Source of the DNA: Mucidula mucida
Lineage: Eukaryota; Basidiomycota; Agaricomycetes; Agaricales; Physalacriaceae
Assembly (NCBI GenBank): GCA_015501055.1
Contig: JADNYV010000330.1
Location: forward strand, 1-37,874
Direction of reading: 5' to 3'
Length of the DNA: 37,874 nucleotides
Every line of letters begins with the position of its first letter. Position 1 is the first letter of the stretch. Shown here piece after piece: positions 19,777 through 29,654 of this stretch. The notes under the pieces were generated by a model. The model was given only the letters and a program-made list of their open reading frames with translations, had not been told where the DNA came from and did no database searches. The position numbers were made by a program, and so were the translations under genes.

Positions 19777-20760
19777 TTAAACTGCTAGCTGCTGAGCGGC
19801 ACGTACTGCAGGATGGTCATGTATATAGATCTTCCACACAGAGGATGACCAATGGCCTAGGGCTTGGAGTATGGTCTCAGAGAGTCCAAGGGATGCATAG
19901 TGTGTTATACCCCCAGAACGAACCGAGTGACCACCAAAGTCTTTGCTCACCAGCGCAAAGAACTTGGACTCAAACCAGGATCTAGTTGGTACCATGCCAT
20001 CTTCACGTATGAAGAGAGCCGCTGAGCACCATGCAGCTTGTCTCTGCAGTGGACATACTGCTTCAGAAGGGTGATAGGATCAGCCACAGTCTGAGAGGTA
20101 AACAGTATGTCAGTGCCCTGATAGAAGGGATCGCTCTTATGGTAAGGCAAGCGATAGCCTGCATACCCAGTCTCAAATGTGAGGCTGGCACGCTTGATGA
20201 TCTTCTTCCAATCACGTAGCTTCTTCTGATTAGGCTGCACCAGCTCTCCCATCCGGTGAACAGCATAGAAGCCGCATGCATGATTGTAGCAAAGAGAAAG
20301 TCATCATACTTGTGGGTCTGGTTTGCGACGTCCACAAAGAGCTGAAGGTGATGAAGTCGAAGAGGGGGCTTCCTCGCTATAGGATCTGCCCGGACCTTCT
20401 TTGACCCACGGATAGCGGCTTGAACAAGCGCTGAAGCACGAGCGTCACCAAAGTGAGGATAAAGGTCATTGAGAAGTGCTTAGCCCCGGTTAAGTATTTA
20501 GGAGCAGAGCCAATGAATTGGGACGTGTATGCAATGTAACGTGCTAGAGTCTCCGGAGTAGGATCCAGAGACAGATTGTGTGCTTTACAGAAGCGGGCGT
20601 AATCTCTAGCCCCAGTAGAGTAGTTGATACGCGTAGAGGTCTCGATAGCATGGGCCTGCAGATACAAGACGAGTTCATCTAGTTTTTGCAAGTCCATAGG
20701 TGGGCGAGGGTGACGAGGCTGTCCGCCCTCGCCCAATGCCTCTAAAAGCACTCTCTTCAT
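19777..20760 (-). pseudogene. Tyrosine recombinase (Ngaro YR), frame-broken
   Basis: It would integrate the circular cDNA by site-specific recombination. The frame starts ATGAAGAGAG at 20760, whose ATGA overlaps the stop of the RT-RNase H frame. An N-terminal SAM-like core-binding region comes first (TSTRINYSTGARDYARFC..). Box I has the catalytic Arg in VHRMGELVQPN (codon at 20253-20255). Box II is GGHSVRSGG (His 19927-19929, Arg 19918-19920), then GHWSS, and the nucleophile Tyr in WKIYIHDHP (19825-19827). All signature residues are kept. Three shifts interrupt it: near 20486, near 20273 and a ct duplication near 20011. Without them it would be about 330 residues, normal for the family. Confidence 0.82.
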
Positions 20761-22430
20761 CGCGCCGGTAGGAGCTCACGAGGTGGCTCCATAGTGCGGA
20801 CGCGGTAGGAGGGGAACTGTTTCTGAAAGTCAGAGAACAGTAGGCGGGACAACATGTCTGCCATCACGTTGTCAACCCCGCGGATGTGCCGCACACGAAC
20901 GTCAATGCGGGTGCGCAGGACAATATCAGCAATGGCAAGCAGAACAGCATTGTGACTTGACTGTGAAGTAGCCAAAGTGTTAAACACTGAGACGGAGTCC
21001 AGACTGTCAGAATGGATTAACAGCCTGCGAGGCGGAGAGGGATGAGAGGCAGCATCATGAACAGCGCAAAGAAGGTGTCAACTCCGGTGATGGTTCGGAG
21101 TTGATAGCTAAAGCCATTCCCAGCATAGACGAAAGCGAGGCCCAGATTACTCGCATCTGTCCAATAGACCATATCAGCCTCAGAGTCATCCCACGCCTGC
21201 GCATTCACAAAGCGCACTCCGATGCAGTGTTGTAATGCATTGACAAACCAAGTAAGATCTGCTCTAACCTCAACGTTCAATGGAATGCCTTTGTACTGCA
21301 GTGTTTTACTCTGTAAGTGCTGGCCGTGCCCAAGGCAGCACATTAAGAGCCCAGTTGAGATACCCACCCAAGGACTGCCACTCCTTGAGTACAGGCTTTT
21401 GCTGGGACAAGAACGACTGAATGGTGGTGATCATGTCCGCAATGGAGTCTGGTGAGAGAGAGATAGACCCGTGAACAGTGTCTAACCAGAAACCAATGAT
21501 CTTTAGCTGAGGACCGTGTTCCTGCTTCTTATCTTCATATGGGATGCCCAAAGAGTCCCACAGAAGGAGAAGCTGGACTTGACGTCGGGGACGTCGCTGT
21601 CCATGAAAGAGCACCAGATTGTGATGGGTGTCCCAGCCATAGTAGTCATCCATGTAGTCGTGCAGATCTGGTATATCTAGCTCCCAAGCAACCCAGTTAA
21701 CCAGGCCAGAGAACAAACACCAGCAGTATGGTGATGCACGACTGCCAAAGATGAGACGGCGCACAATGTGATAGCGGCCGTCAACAATGACAACTTGTTG
21801 TAGCTGTCAAATGGGATGAACGGGGAGATTGAGGAACGCTTTAGAGATGTCACTCTTGAAAAGCAGGATCTCCTCGTGAGGATGAGCTTGTAGGACGTCA
21901 TGCAGTACCTGCCCAAAGGAGTGCATATCGTCGTACTTGACTTTGGCATCAGCTCTGGCAATGCCGTCATTGAGACCATTGCCTGTATGGTCCATGACGA
22001 CGCGTGGTTTACCCTTCTGCCAGACCACAAACATGGATGATAGGCACATTCCAGGCAAGAGCTTAAAGCCTTCTGGAAGCGCAGGGGACCAGCGGCCAGC
22101 AGCAACTTCTTGATCTTGCTGTTTGCGCAGCTCAACAAGATCGCACTCCTCAGTAGAGTAGTTGTCTCTAATCTTGTCTCTAAGGTGCGCTTCCCACTGA
22201 CCATCGTGTAAAGGCCAGAACCCTTTACGGAGTGAGCGGATGATAGAGCTCACAAAGGGCTGATTGGGATGTTTGGCAAGAAGCCGCTCAAAGCGGTTAA
22301 TGTTGATAGGTGTGCTGACCTTGATGTAGTCAGCTACTGCAGCAAGAGACTGCTGGATGGAGGAGTTGTTGAGAATTTGCTGAGGAGGTAAAGGAAGCGG
22401 AGGAGCAGTGTAAGTGGAAGAGATGCTCAA
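20757..22430 (-). pseudogene. Reverse transcriptase-RNase H (Ngaro pol), frame-broken
   Basis: The RT palm is clear: WQKGKPRVVMDHTG, the first catalytic Asp in FKSDISKAFLNLPVHP (Asp at 21849-21851), then SPYCWCLFSG and the YMDD box (21645-21656), followed by the thumb (IIGFWLD..). RNase H follows with YWTDAS (Asp at 21155-21157), HSDSLDSVSVFN and RGVDNVMADMLSR. A TGA at 21807-21809 interrupts HPI*QLQQ, one shift lies near 21310 and another near 21080. The open frame begins with TTG at 22430, right at the gag stop, and has no ATG until well inside the RT. A stop lies just upstream in this frame, so translation would need frameshifting or reinitiation. Its stop overlaps the recombinase ATG as ATGA. 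Confidence 0.85.
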
Positions 22431-23876
22431 GGCATTTTAGATTGTGATAGTACATTGGTAGTAAATACATAACCGCGCTTAAAGCGTGGTGGTGGTGGTA
22501 CAGCATCTGATTCACGCTTCAACAACTTAGGCTTCATCAGCGCCGCCTGAACTCGCTCCTGAACAAGCGACTGCTGTTTGGCTTTGAGGAGGATGAGGCA
22601 GGCTGGTTGGCTCTTGGCTATGTGCTTTCCTCCGCACTCACTGCAAGAACCATGAAGACGGCCTGCGGAGCACGGAGATGAGCATTTACCCAGATTCTAA
22701 TTCTGGCAAACAAGCGACGACGCGTCGCAGACTGTGAGCTGCCAGAGTCAGAGGACCGCTTGCGAGGATTTGCTCCCTCAGAGGTGTGCAACATCTCAGA
22801 GAGAAGCGGAAGCTGGAGCGCAGTGCGATCATCAAGATGGAAAGGAGAGTTAGCATACTGAATGCAAGTCTCCTTATCACAGCGAATAGGGAACACTGGA
22901 TTGAGGGTGTAGCGCGAAACAGCTCAATGATGAGCGCGCGGTAACCCCGGAGTTCGTCCTTGCGGTGAGGGTAGATGAGCCCAACACCGGTGGCATACAC
23001 ATCGAAGATGCGTGTCCACTCGGACTCTTGGGTGAGGGTGCGGCGAGCAGTGGACTGGTCCTTGCGCATGATGATGTAGCCACCGGCAAAGTCCTTGGTG
23101 TCCTCCTGCTGATTTGTGCCAGAGTGAATGGAGGCAAAGAGCTTCTCAAAATCCACATATTGCTCCAGCACAAAGGAGCGCCAGAAGGAGCGCGCAAATG
23201 GATCATGGAGTGACTGCATCTGACACGCATTGATGATAGCGTCGATGTCCTTCTCAGTAGTGAGGAGACGTCGAATGCGCTGAGTCTCCTCGATATGAGG
23301 AGTGAGGTTGGAGGGAGCTGCAAGCTGCGCAAGATGCGGAGCTGCAGCGAGGACTGACGCAGAGATGCCGGACGGAGTAGACTCTGCTCCAAGGAGCCTA
23401 GAGAGCAACAAAGCTGATAACGGACCAGCCACGGGTCCGGCAGCTGAAGCGGGCTGCACGGCAGGCGCTGTAGCAGCAGCAGCATCAAGCTGCGCTGCGA
23501 ACGCGGCCCAAGCGGCCTCTTTAACGGCCCACCTTCGCGCCTCTTCATCCCGCTCTCGTTGGAATGTAGCATCGCGCTCAGGAGTCCTATCGTGCTCGGG
23601 AGCCTTGTCCGGCTTCTTGCGCTGTTCAATGATTTGGGCGACTTGTTCGATATAGTCGTCTATTTCGCCAGCAGACGCGCCGGTTTTGCGGGCAAGCTGC
23701 AAGAACTTGCCTTGGGATTTGATAGACCCATCCGCAAACCGCTTGACAAGGTCCTGAAGCTGCTCAGCGCGCAAGCGAATCGCTTCGCGCTCGTCTGGAT
23801 CCTGATCATAGGGCGAATGGGGGCGAGGAGGTGAATGATTGCGAGAGATACCATCGAGCTCGTCAACATCAGACAT
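22427..23876 (-). pseudogene. Gag of the Ngaro-like element, frame-broken
   Basis: It starts ATGTCTGATGTTGACGAG at 23876. The N-terminal half is charged and Ala-rich, with a coiled-coil-like stretch. A conserved middle (DFEKLFASIHSGT.., SEWTRIFDVYATGV.., YRALIIELFRATPSIQ) is the usual Ngaro Gag core. Near 22905 it shifts frame into FPIRCDKETCIQYANS. Near 22700 it shifts again into the zinc-finger tail GKCSSPC..LHGSCSECGGKH. The tail runs to a TGA at 22427-22429, next to the RT frame. Gag would package the RNA. Confidence 0.75.
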
Positions 23877-24011
23877 GATCCGCTTCCTGGTTCAGGAACG
23901 TTGTCAGCAGAATGTGCACCTAAGGCTGTCTGCGCAGGCTTCTCGCCCTCTTGCTGCCTTTTGGCCAGTCTAACACTCAGAACGCGAATGCCCTCGCAAA
24001 GAGAACACCCA

Positions 24012-24493
24012 GTCCTTCTCAGTAGTGAGGAGACGTCGAATGCGCTGAGTCTCCTCGATATGAGGAGTGAGGTTGGAGGGAGCTGCAAGCTGCGCAAGAT
24101 GCGGAGCTGCAGCGAGGACTGAAGCAGAGATGCCGGACGGAGTAGACTCTGCTCCAAGGAGCCTAGAGAGCAACAAAGCTGATAACGGACCAGCCACGGG
24201 TCCGGCGGCTGAAGCGGGCTGCGCGGCAGGCGCTGTAGCAGCAGCAGCATTGAGCTGCGCTGCGAATGCGGCCCAAGCGGCCTCTTCAACAGCACGCCTT
24301 TGCGCCTCTTCATCCAGCTCTCGTTGGAATGTAGCATCGCGCTCAGGAGTCCTATCGTGCTCGGGAGCCTTGTCCGGCTTCTTGCGCTGTTCAATGATTT
24401 GGGCAACTTGTTCGATATAGTCGTCCATTTCGCCAGCAGACGCGCCAGTTTTGCGGGCAAGCTGCAAGAACTCGCCTTGGGATTTGATAGACC
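24012..24493 (-). pseudogene. Second partial gag copy (482 bp)
   Basis: 24012-24493 aligns without gaps to 23247-23728, the N-terminal third of the gag above, in the same orientation. I count 16 mismatches by eye (about 97 % identity). Its frame is open (24527-23970), so it diverged under little decay. It comes from a different element of the same family. Flanks on both sides differ from the main gag. Confidence 0.9.
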
Positions 24494-24606
24494 AGTACTC
24501 CTTGCATTGACAGCCTTGACCCCGCATTGACTGCAGTACTCCTTGCCTGGGCCTTGTGTTGAGTATAGTGACCTTGCACTAATGACAGTACTTCTTGTAT
24601 TATCAC
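24494..24606. repeat. Imperfect agtactccttgc repeat
   Basis: agtactccttgc occurs at 24494 and 24536, and agtacttcttgt at 24588, with cattgac and cttgac words between. The unit is loose (about 42-52 bp). It sits exactly where gag homology stops. Confidence 0.6.
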
Positions 24607-25958
24607 ACTTTTGGGTTTGACGTTTTCACCTTACTTTTCACTCTATTTTTTAGTTCTATTTTCATTAAAAACTCTTGAAACACTTTTTAAGAAATTTCAC
24701 CTTATAATGACAAAAATTCTCTAAAGATCTCTTAGTTTCGCATTTTACAATTCTTTACACAATTTTCATCTTTTTGTTTAGTCAAAATCCTCTGAACCTC
24801 TTTTCTAATATTAACATAAAAAATTCCCTTATAAATATTTATTAATACTCTCTAAATATATCATAAAATCTCTCCTGACTATCTTTTTAACGCTCAACTA
24901 TATTCTTTCTGATTTCTTCGTGACTTTTTCGCTGAAAACCATATTAAACTCGTTAAAATACAAGTTCTGATAATTTTAACCTTAAAACTACTCTAAAATT
25001 TCCTAATTTGGCTTTTGGTGTTCTTACTAATATTTTTAAGATAAATTTTACTCAAATTCTTGGTCGAAATACTTCAAAGAATGTTAAAATTGTTTTAAAA
25101 TTGTTTTAACCTAAAAAAATTGTTAAAACTCTTAAGGTTCTTTAACCGGGGTTTTTGCCAAAAACTCCGAGGCCTTCTCCCAGTGTTCTTAGGAAACAAA
25201 TCTGACTCAGCATTTTTTTGCCAAATGTACCTGCCTATTTAATGTTATTTGCTATGTGTAAGAATGCAAGTATAACACTGACACTTATATTTATTAAGAA
25301 GTTTTTATATGTGTAATAGAAACTAATTGTTCATGCATTTTAAGAAATCAATTCCTAAATCACACATAATATTGGCTGCTGCATTATTAATACTATTATA
25401 AACACTGCATGCCAAAAACATACCAAAAGCACAATAAGAATCCATGATAAACATGTTGCCTAGAATCTGCACCACAGTACTTGGCCACTGAGATATGTGA
25501 ATAAGTATAATGTAATATGCTCCTAAAACATTATGTATGGCACTTTAAGAACTTAGTAGCAATATACTAACTTAAAGCAAACTGCCTCAAATGTGGTACA
25601 AGCACACAAAAAGTCCTTTAAAGAAATAAAATAATTAATCAAGTAGATGTTATTATATAGTGCTTAAGAAAAAAAGAAATTCTGAATTAACTCCAATTTG
25701 TCTATATACAATTTTGGGACAAGTAATAGAGAGGAAGTCTAAAAAGGACCAATAAGGTTTTCAAGCTCCTGCTTTGCAAAAGGACTAACATAATAATTGA
25801 TATCAAACTTGTTTTAAATAATATAATTGGACTTGTTAATATTAATAATAATGAATAAGCTATTAAAAGGGGTATATATAATAAGCAGAATACTAATATT
25901 AAAACCAAATCAAAGACTATTAATAAAATGTTAATACTAACTAGTAAATCTATATACA
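24607..25958. other. AT-rich, gene-less stretch
   Basis: Between 24640 and 25130 the words aaaattctctaaa, aaaatcctctgaa and aaaactcttgaa recur irregularly, giving a purine/pyrimidine-biased look. Beyond 25130 it is plain AT-rich DNA. The frame at 25959-25702 is a Leu/Ile-rich artefact of composition. Confidence 0.45.
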
Positions 25959-27180
25959 ACTGTTAGGCTTAAGAGGTGTGAGAGCTTTACTCTTTCTGTG
26001 CTTAAGGATACTTGCAGGCACTATGACCCTTATTGCCACAACCAAAGCACTTATGACAGTTAATGTAGAACCTGCTAGAGCAACCACACTGAATTTGCCA
26101 GTTGAAATATATTCAACCACTAGACTTGGTCTTAATATTGACAGTTAATTATCTGCAAACACGCATAAAGCTGAAAAATTAATGAGTAACCCTAAGTAAA
26201 TAGTGCAGGTAACAGAGTTTTGGCTGCTTGCGCCCCAAGAAAAATAGCACAAATAATCATGTTTGCTAGAAGAGAATGCATTATACTGGGATGAGAGTAA
26301 ACATGGTTGCTTGGCAGGAGATAATGATCAAACTGTACAAACTGTGCTTTTAAGTTGCTGAAGTAACCCTTGTGCTTTTACATTTAAATTTTATAACTGC
26401 AGTAACACAAAAATAACAAGGCATTAAAAAACCATAATAGTGTAAAAACCATCAGAAGGGTTCATAAATATACAAGGCATTGGAAGGCCAAATATATATG
26501 TAAGATATTGTAAGGCCAAATAAAGAATGATATATTATGCAAAATACAATAAAGAAAAGAGAGAAACACAAAAACTGTTAGTAACAACTCAAATATCCAC
26601 AAAAAAATAAAGCACATACAGTTTAAATAGTAGCAGTTGACTTTTTTGTAATGATATTGTTGTACATTCTCTCCAGCGTGATCTCATTGATGTTATCAAT
26701 GTTGAAGAAGACGCAGCCCACCTTAAAATCATTGTGCCAAAGCCTGCAGATGTACTCACAGTATGCCAGAAGTGCGCACTTTTCAAGTGTCCCATGTTTT
26801 GCTGCATAACTGTAACCACCTAGCTTAAAGAACAAGTCATTAAGGGCTTAAAAATGTTCAACAGGCCAATTGTTGGCAATAATAGCCTGTATATAGCTGT
26901 TATAAGCCTTAGAGACAAATGCCCAGTCCATAGAACTCTTGCCCACTAACTTGTGAGATAGTAGCTCCTATCCAAGAAGCACGCATAGACAGTGTTGTCA
27001 GCGGTGGAAGCATCTAAGTTAGCTGCAACCTGCACGTCCCAAGCAGTCTTACTCCTGTCATTTTCTTCAATCCACCTCTTTGCCAGAGTGGCAACAGCCT
27101 CAGGTTTGCTGATCTGTCTAGCCTTTATAGCATTATCCCTAAAATCTGGCAACAAGATACAGGTTGACTGAGATACAAAC
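25959..27180 (-). pseudogene. Gag-like protein remnant with Cys/His zinc-finger tail
   Basis: Reading leftward: AVATLAKRWIEENDRSKTAW (27155-26946), then after a shift MDWAFVSKAYNSYIQAII. An in-frame TAA lies near 26848. AAKHGTLEKCALLAYCEY and DFKVGCVFFNIDN follow, to 26623. About 500 bp on, another readable block has CHKCFGCGNKGHSAC near 26080-26010, a CxxCxxxxGH-type knuckle. Core plus zinc tail resembles the Gag of fungal YR or LTR retroelements, but it is not a copy of the gag at 23876. No pol is present. Class assignment is uncertain. Confidence 0.45.
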
Positions 27181-27645
27181 AGGGGAGTTTGTGCCAGACA
27201 TCAGAGTAGGAAAGATGAGGGAGTGTTGGCTGTGTGAAGGAGTGTTGTGTTTAGATTCAGAAAGCTAAGATTGTTGAGTTTTGACAGAAAGCAAGATAAG
27301 ACTTTTGGCTAGCCAACATCGTAGAAGACAATGATTCATTGACTGCCTCATTTGTACATAAACTATAATTTCCTTTCACTTGTTCCTTGCAACAGGAGAT
27401 ATCGAAATTTCAACATGTTCACTGGGCCCTGTGACTAGTGACCATGTCCAATTAGGTTCGCATCATCAGGCCTTGTGACATGTGCCGGTTGTGATAGTAC
27501 AGTAGATTAAAGTAACCAGGTCCAGTGTAATGTACGAACACCAAGACTACAAATCTCTAGCATTGAAGATCCATAAATGTGTATGTATGTATATACCAAC
27601 CGAAAGGTGAAAATGATAAGTTACTACAATCTAATCCCACCATCA
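27181..27645. other. Spacer at the repeat/gene boundary
   Basis: No gene seen. A short tgtatgtatgtatata microsatellite lies at 27580-27595, near the 3' end of the next gene. Base composition changes from AT-rich to about 55 % GC just after this stretch. Confidence 0.4.
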
Positions 27646-29654
27646 CTACGCCCTTATACGCCACCCATCGCCCTTCCTACTAACCTTACCCACACCTCCA
27701 AATCCCTCTCTCACCACAAGCCACAACCCCGTACTACATACCACATCCTTAATCTCCTCCGCACTCAACACCAACCCCATCAACTTGCCCTCGCTCACCA
27801 CAACGCGCTTCGTGCCGTCCCCTTCCCCCTCGTCCCCATCAGCAGACACCGTCACCACCTTGCGCTTCACAATCTTCACGCGCTCCACCTCCACGTCCGG
27901 CAGCGGATACGGCACCTTGAGCATCGCGACCACCTTGGGATGGTGCGGCGTCGGGCTCAGCGTGCCCACCTTTATCTTCACGCTCGCTCCAAGACTCCCC
28001 GCCGGCACTCCAGGCGACGACGGCGCGACGCGCTTAACCTTGACAGTGCACGTCCACGGCGTCTCCGAGTCTTCCGGATCACTGTCCTCGCCATCATCAT
28101 CCTCGCCCAGATCCACAGTCCGCTGCCTGCGTATCCTCGAGCCTGCGCGCGACCCAGGCTCAACACTCCCCATCGAAGACACGGACGCCACACTCGTGCG
28201 GTGAAATCTCTTCTTCTCCACCTGTTCCTCTACCGCCATATCCCTCTCCTTGATGCCTTCCGCTTTCGTCCGTCCACCACGCGATTTGGGCTTCTTTCCC
28301 CTTCTCCACTCGACCCTCACGTCCACGCCCTCGCCGACCGTGGGCTGCCTTCCACCGCTCAACATGCCGGCAATGACACTGTTGCCCTCATTGCCTTTGA
28401 ACCATCGCCTGACGGTCCAAACGTACATGGCCGGGCCGCGGCCAATGAAAGGATTGCCGCCCTTTGCAAACTGCGGCGGATATGCCGAGGACGTGAATAA
28501 CGACATCAGAGTCGCGTACGTGGCCGGGTTGGGCGGGGGCGGCACAGATATATTAAGGAGCGGCTGGATGCCGAGCGTCGCTGGCAAAAGGACTTGCTGT
28601 GAGACAGCAGGTTGTTCCGGATCCTGTGGAGGCGGCGGCGCGCCAGAAGTGGAGGAAAGGGAGAGTCGCTTGGAAAGGGGAGTCGGAGTAGGCGAAGGCG
28701 TACGCGGCATGTACGGCGACGTCGCGCTGAGATGACGGGAATGTCTCTTCGGAGTGGGAGTAGGAGTAACAGCAGGAGTAGAGGGTATAGGTGTTGGAAT
28801 ATTGGGAATCGGGATGGGCTCGCCCTTCTTCTTGAACATACGGCCAAAGATATTCTCCTTCTTCTTTGGCGCCTGTCCATCAGAGGCAACGGATGGAACA
28901 TGGGAACCGGCAGAGGATAGCGAGATGGCGGAGGAGGTTGGTGTAGGCGTAGTAGGGCGAGAGCCAAGATAGGATGACCTTGAATTATTGATGATATTGT
29001 TCGTGTCGAGGGTGCCGACACTGATAAGCATAGGCTTGTTCGCATTCGCCGCCCAAACCTCAATGGGCTCCATGCCCGCCAGATCAATCATTTCGATACC
29101 GCGCTTTACAAACTTTGCAATCTTGGCGTCGGTGCCCGCGTCCACAATCGTGTTGGTCATTACATTATGGGCCTGGAGGTTGTACAAAGGGATGATTGTC
29201 CGTCTCCCGCTGGCGGTAGACGAAAACGAGCTCAACGAGGCCGTGGAAGAGTAGTCGGACCGATTCGAGGACGTACGCGAAAGCGGGACGTCTTCAACAG
29301 ACTGCGAGTCGCCGTCGATACTTTGGCGCGGCGTAACAGTCGACGATACCCCTCCCGGCGTGCGGCTGTTGGGGGGTACGAGCTGTACTTGGATATTAAG
29401 CGGGTGATTCGACTTGGCTGGCGGCGGCCGGACGAATATGAATGTCTACACAACATCTCAGCAGCGAATCCCAACCAGCAATTAATACACACCTCGTTTG
29501 CCTTTTTCTCCTTTTCCAGCCCCTTGTCCTCTTCTTGGTCCTTTGTTTCTGTTTCCTCGTCCTCGGCTTCCATCTGGATAGGCGCAGGCTGCGGTGTTGG
29601 CGATTTATGGGTGCTAAGGACGCTCGGCAGGAACGTGTTGAAAGAGGAGAACAT
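27646..29654 (-). CDS. Conserved-looking two-exon protein of unknown function (about 645 residues)
   Basis: Exon 1 is 29654-29489 (ATGTTCTCCTCTTTC) and exon 2 is 29417-27646. The intron 29418-29488 (gtattaatt..gccgccag) restores one frame, giving a 1,938-nt CDS. Exon 1 is acidic (MEAEDEETETKDQEED). Exon 2 starts with an ordered block (PLNIQVQLVPPNSRTPGG, IPLYNLQAHNVMTNT, KRGIEMIDLAGMEPIEVWA). A long Ser/Pro/Thr-rich region with basic patches follows (KKKENIFGRMFKKK). A second ordered part has MYVWTVRRWFKGNEGN and VDVRVEWRRGKKPK. A C-terminal domain (TVKVKRVAPSS, AMLKVPYPLPDVEVE, LWLVVREGFGG) ends it. There is no signal peptide or membrane segment. It is the only uninterrupted long gene here. 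I do not recognise the family. Large antisense frames are shadows of its codon bias. Confidence 0.85.

Larger units (their letters stand above)
19777..24011 (-). mobile_element. Ngaro-like tyrosine-recombinase retrotransposon (defective)
   Basis: Three successive coding regions on the minus strand (gag 23876-22427, RT-RNase H 22430-20757, tyrosine recombinase 20760-19777) give the order of DIRS-order Ngaro elements, which are known from mushrooms. No adenine-methyltransferase domain (found in DIRS1/PAT types) is seen. The element should end in split direct repeats, but I could not find an A1-B1-A2-B2 pattern, so true ends are unknown. All three regions carry one- or two-base shifts. Confidence 0.82.

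Noticed and set aside
22965..23655. Plus-strand frames over the Ngaro gag
   Set aside because: Ala/Arg-rich antisense shadows of gag; duplicated only because the gag segment is duplicated.
27577..28500. 307-codon plus-strand frame, His/Arg/Pro-rich
   Set aside because: It is the antisense shadow of the GC-biased third positions of the intact minus-strand gene; no domain.
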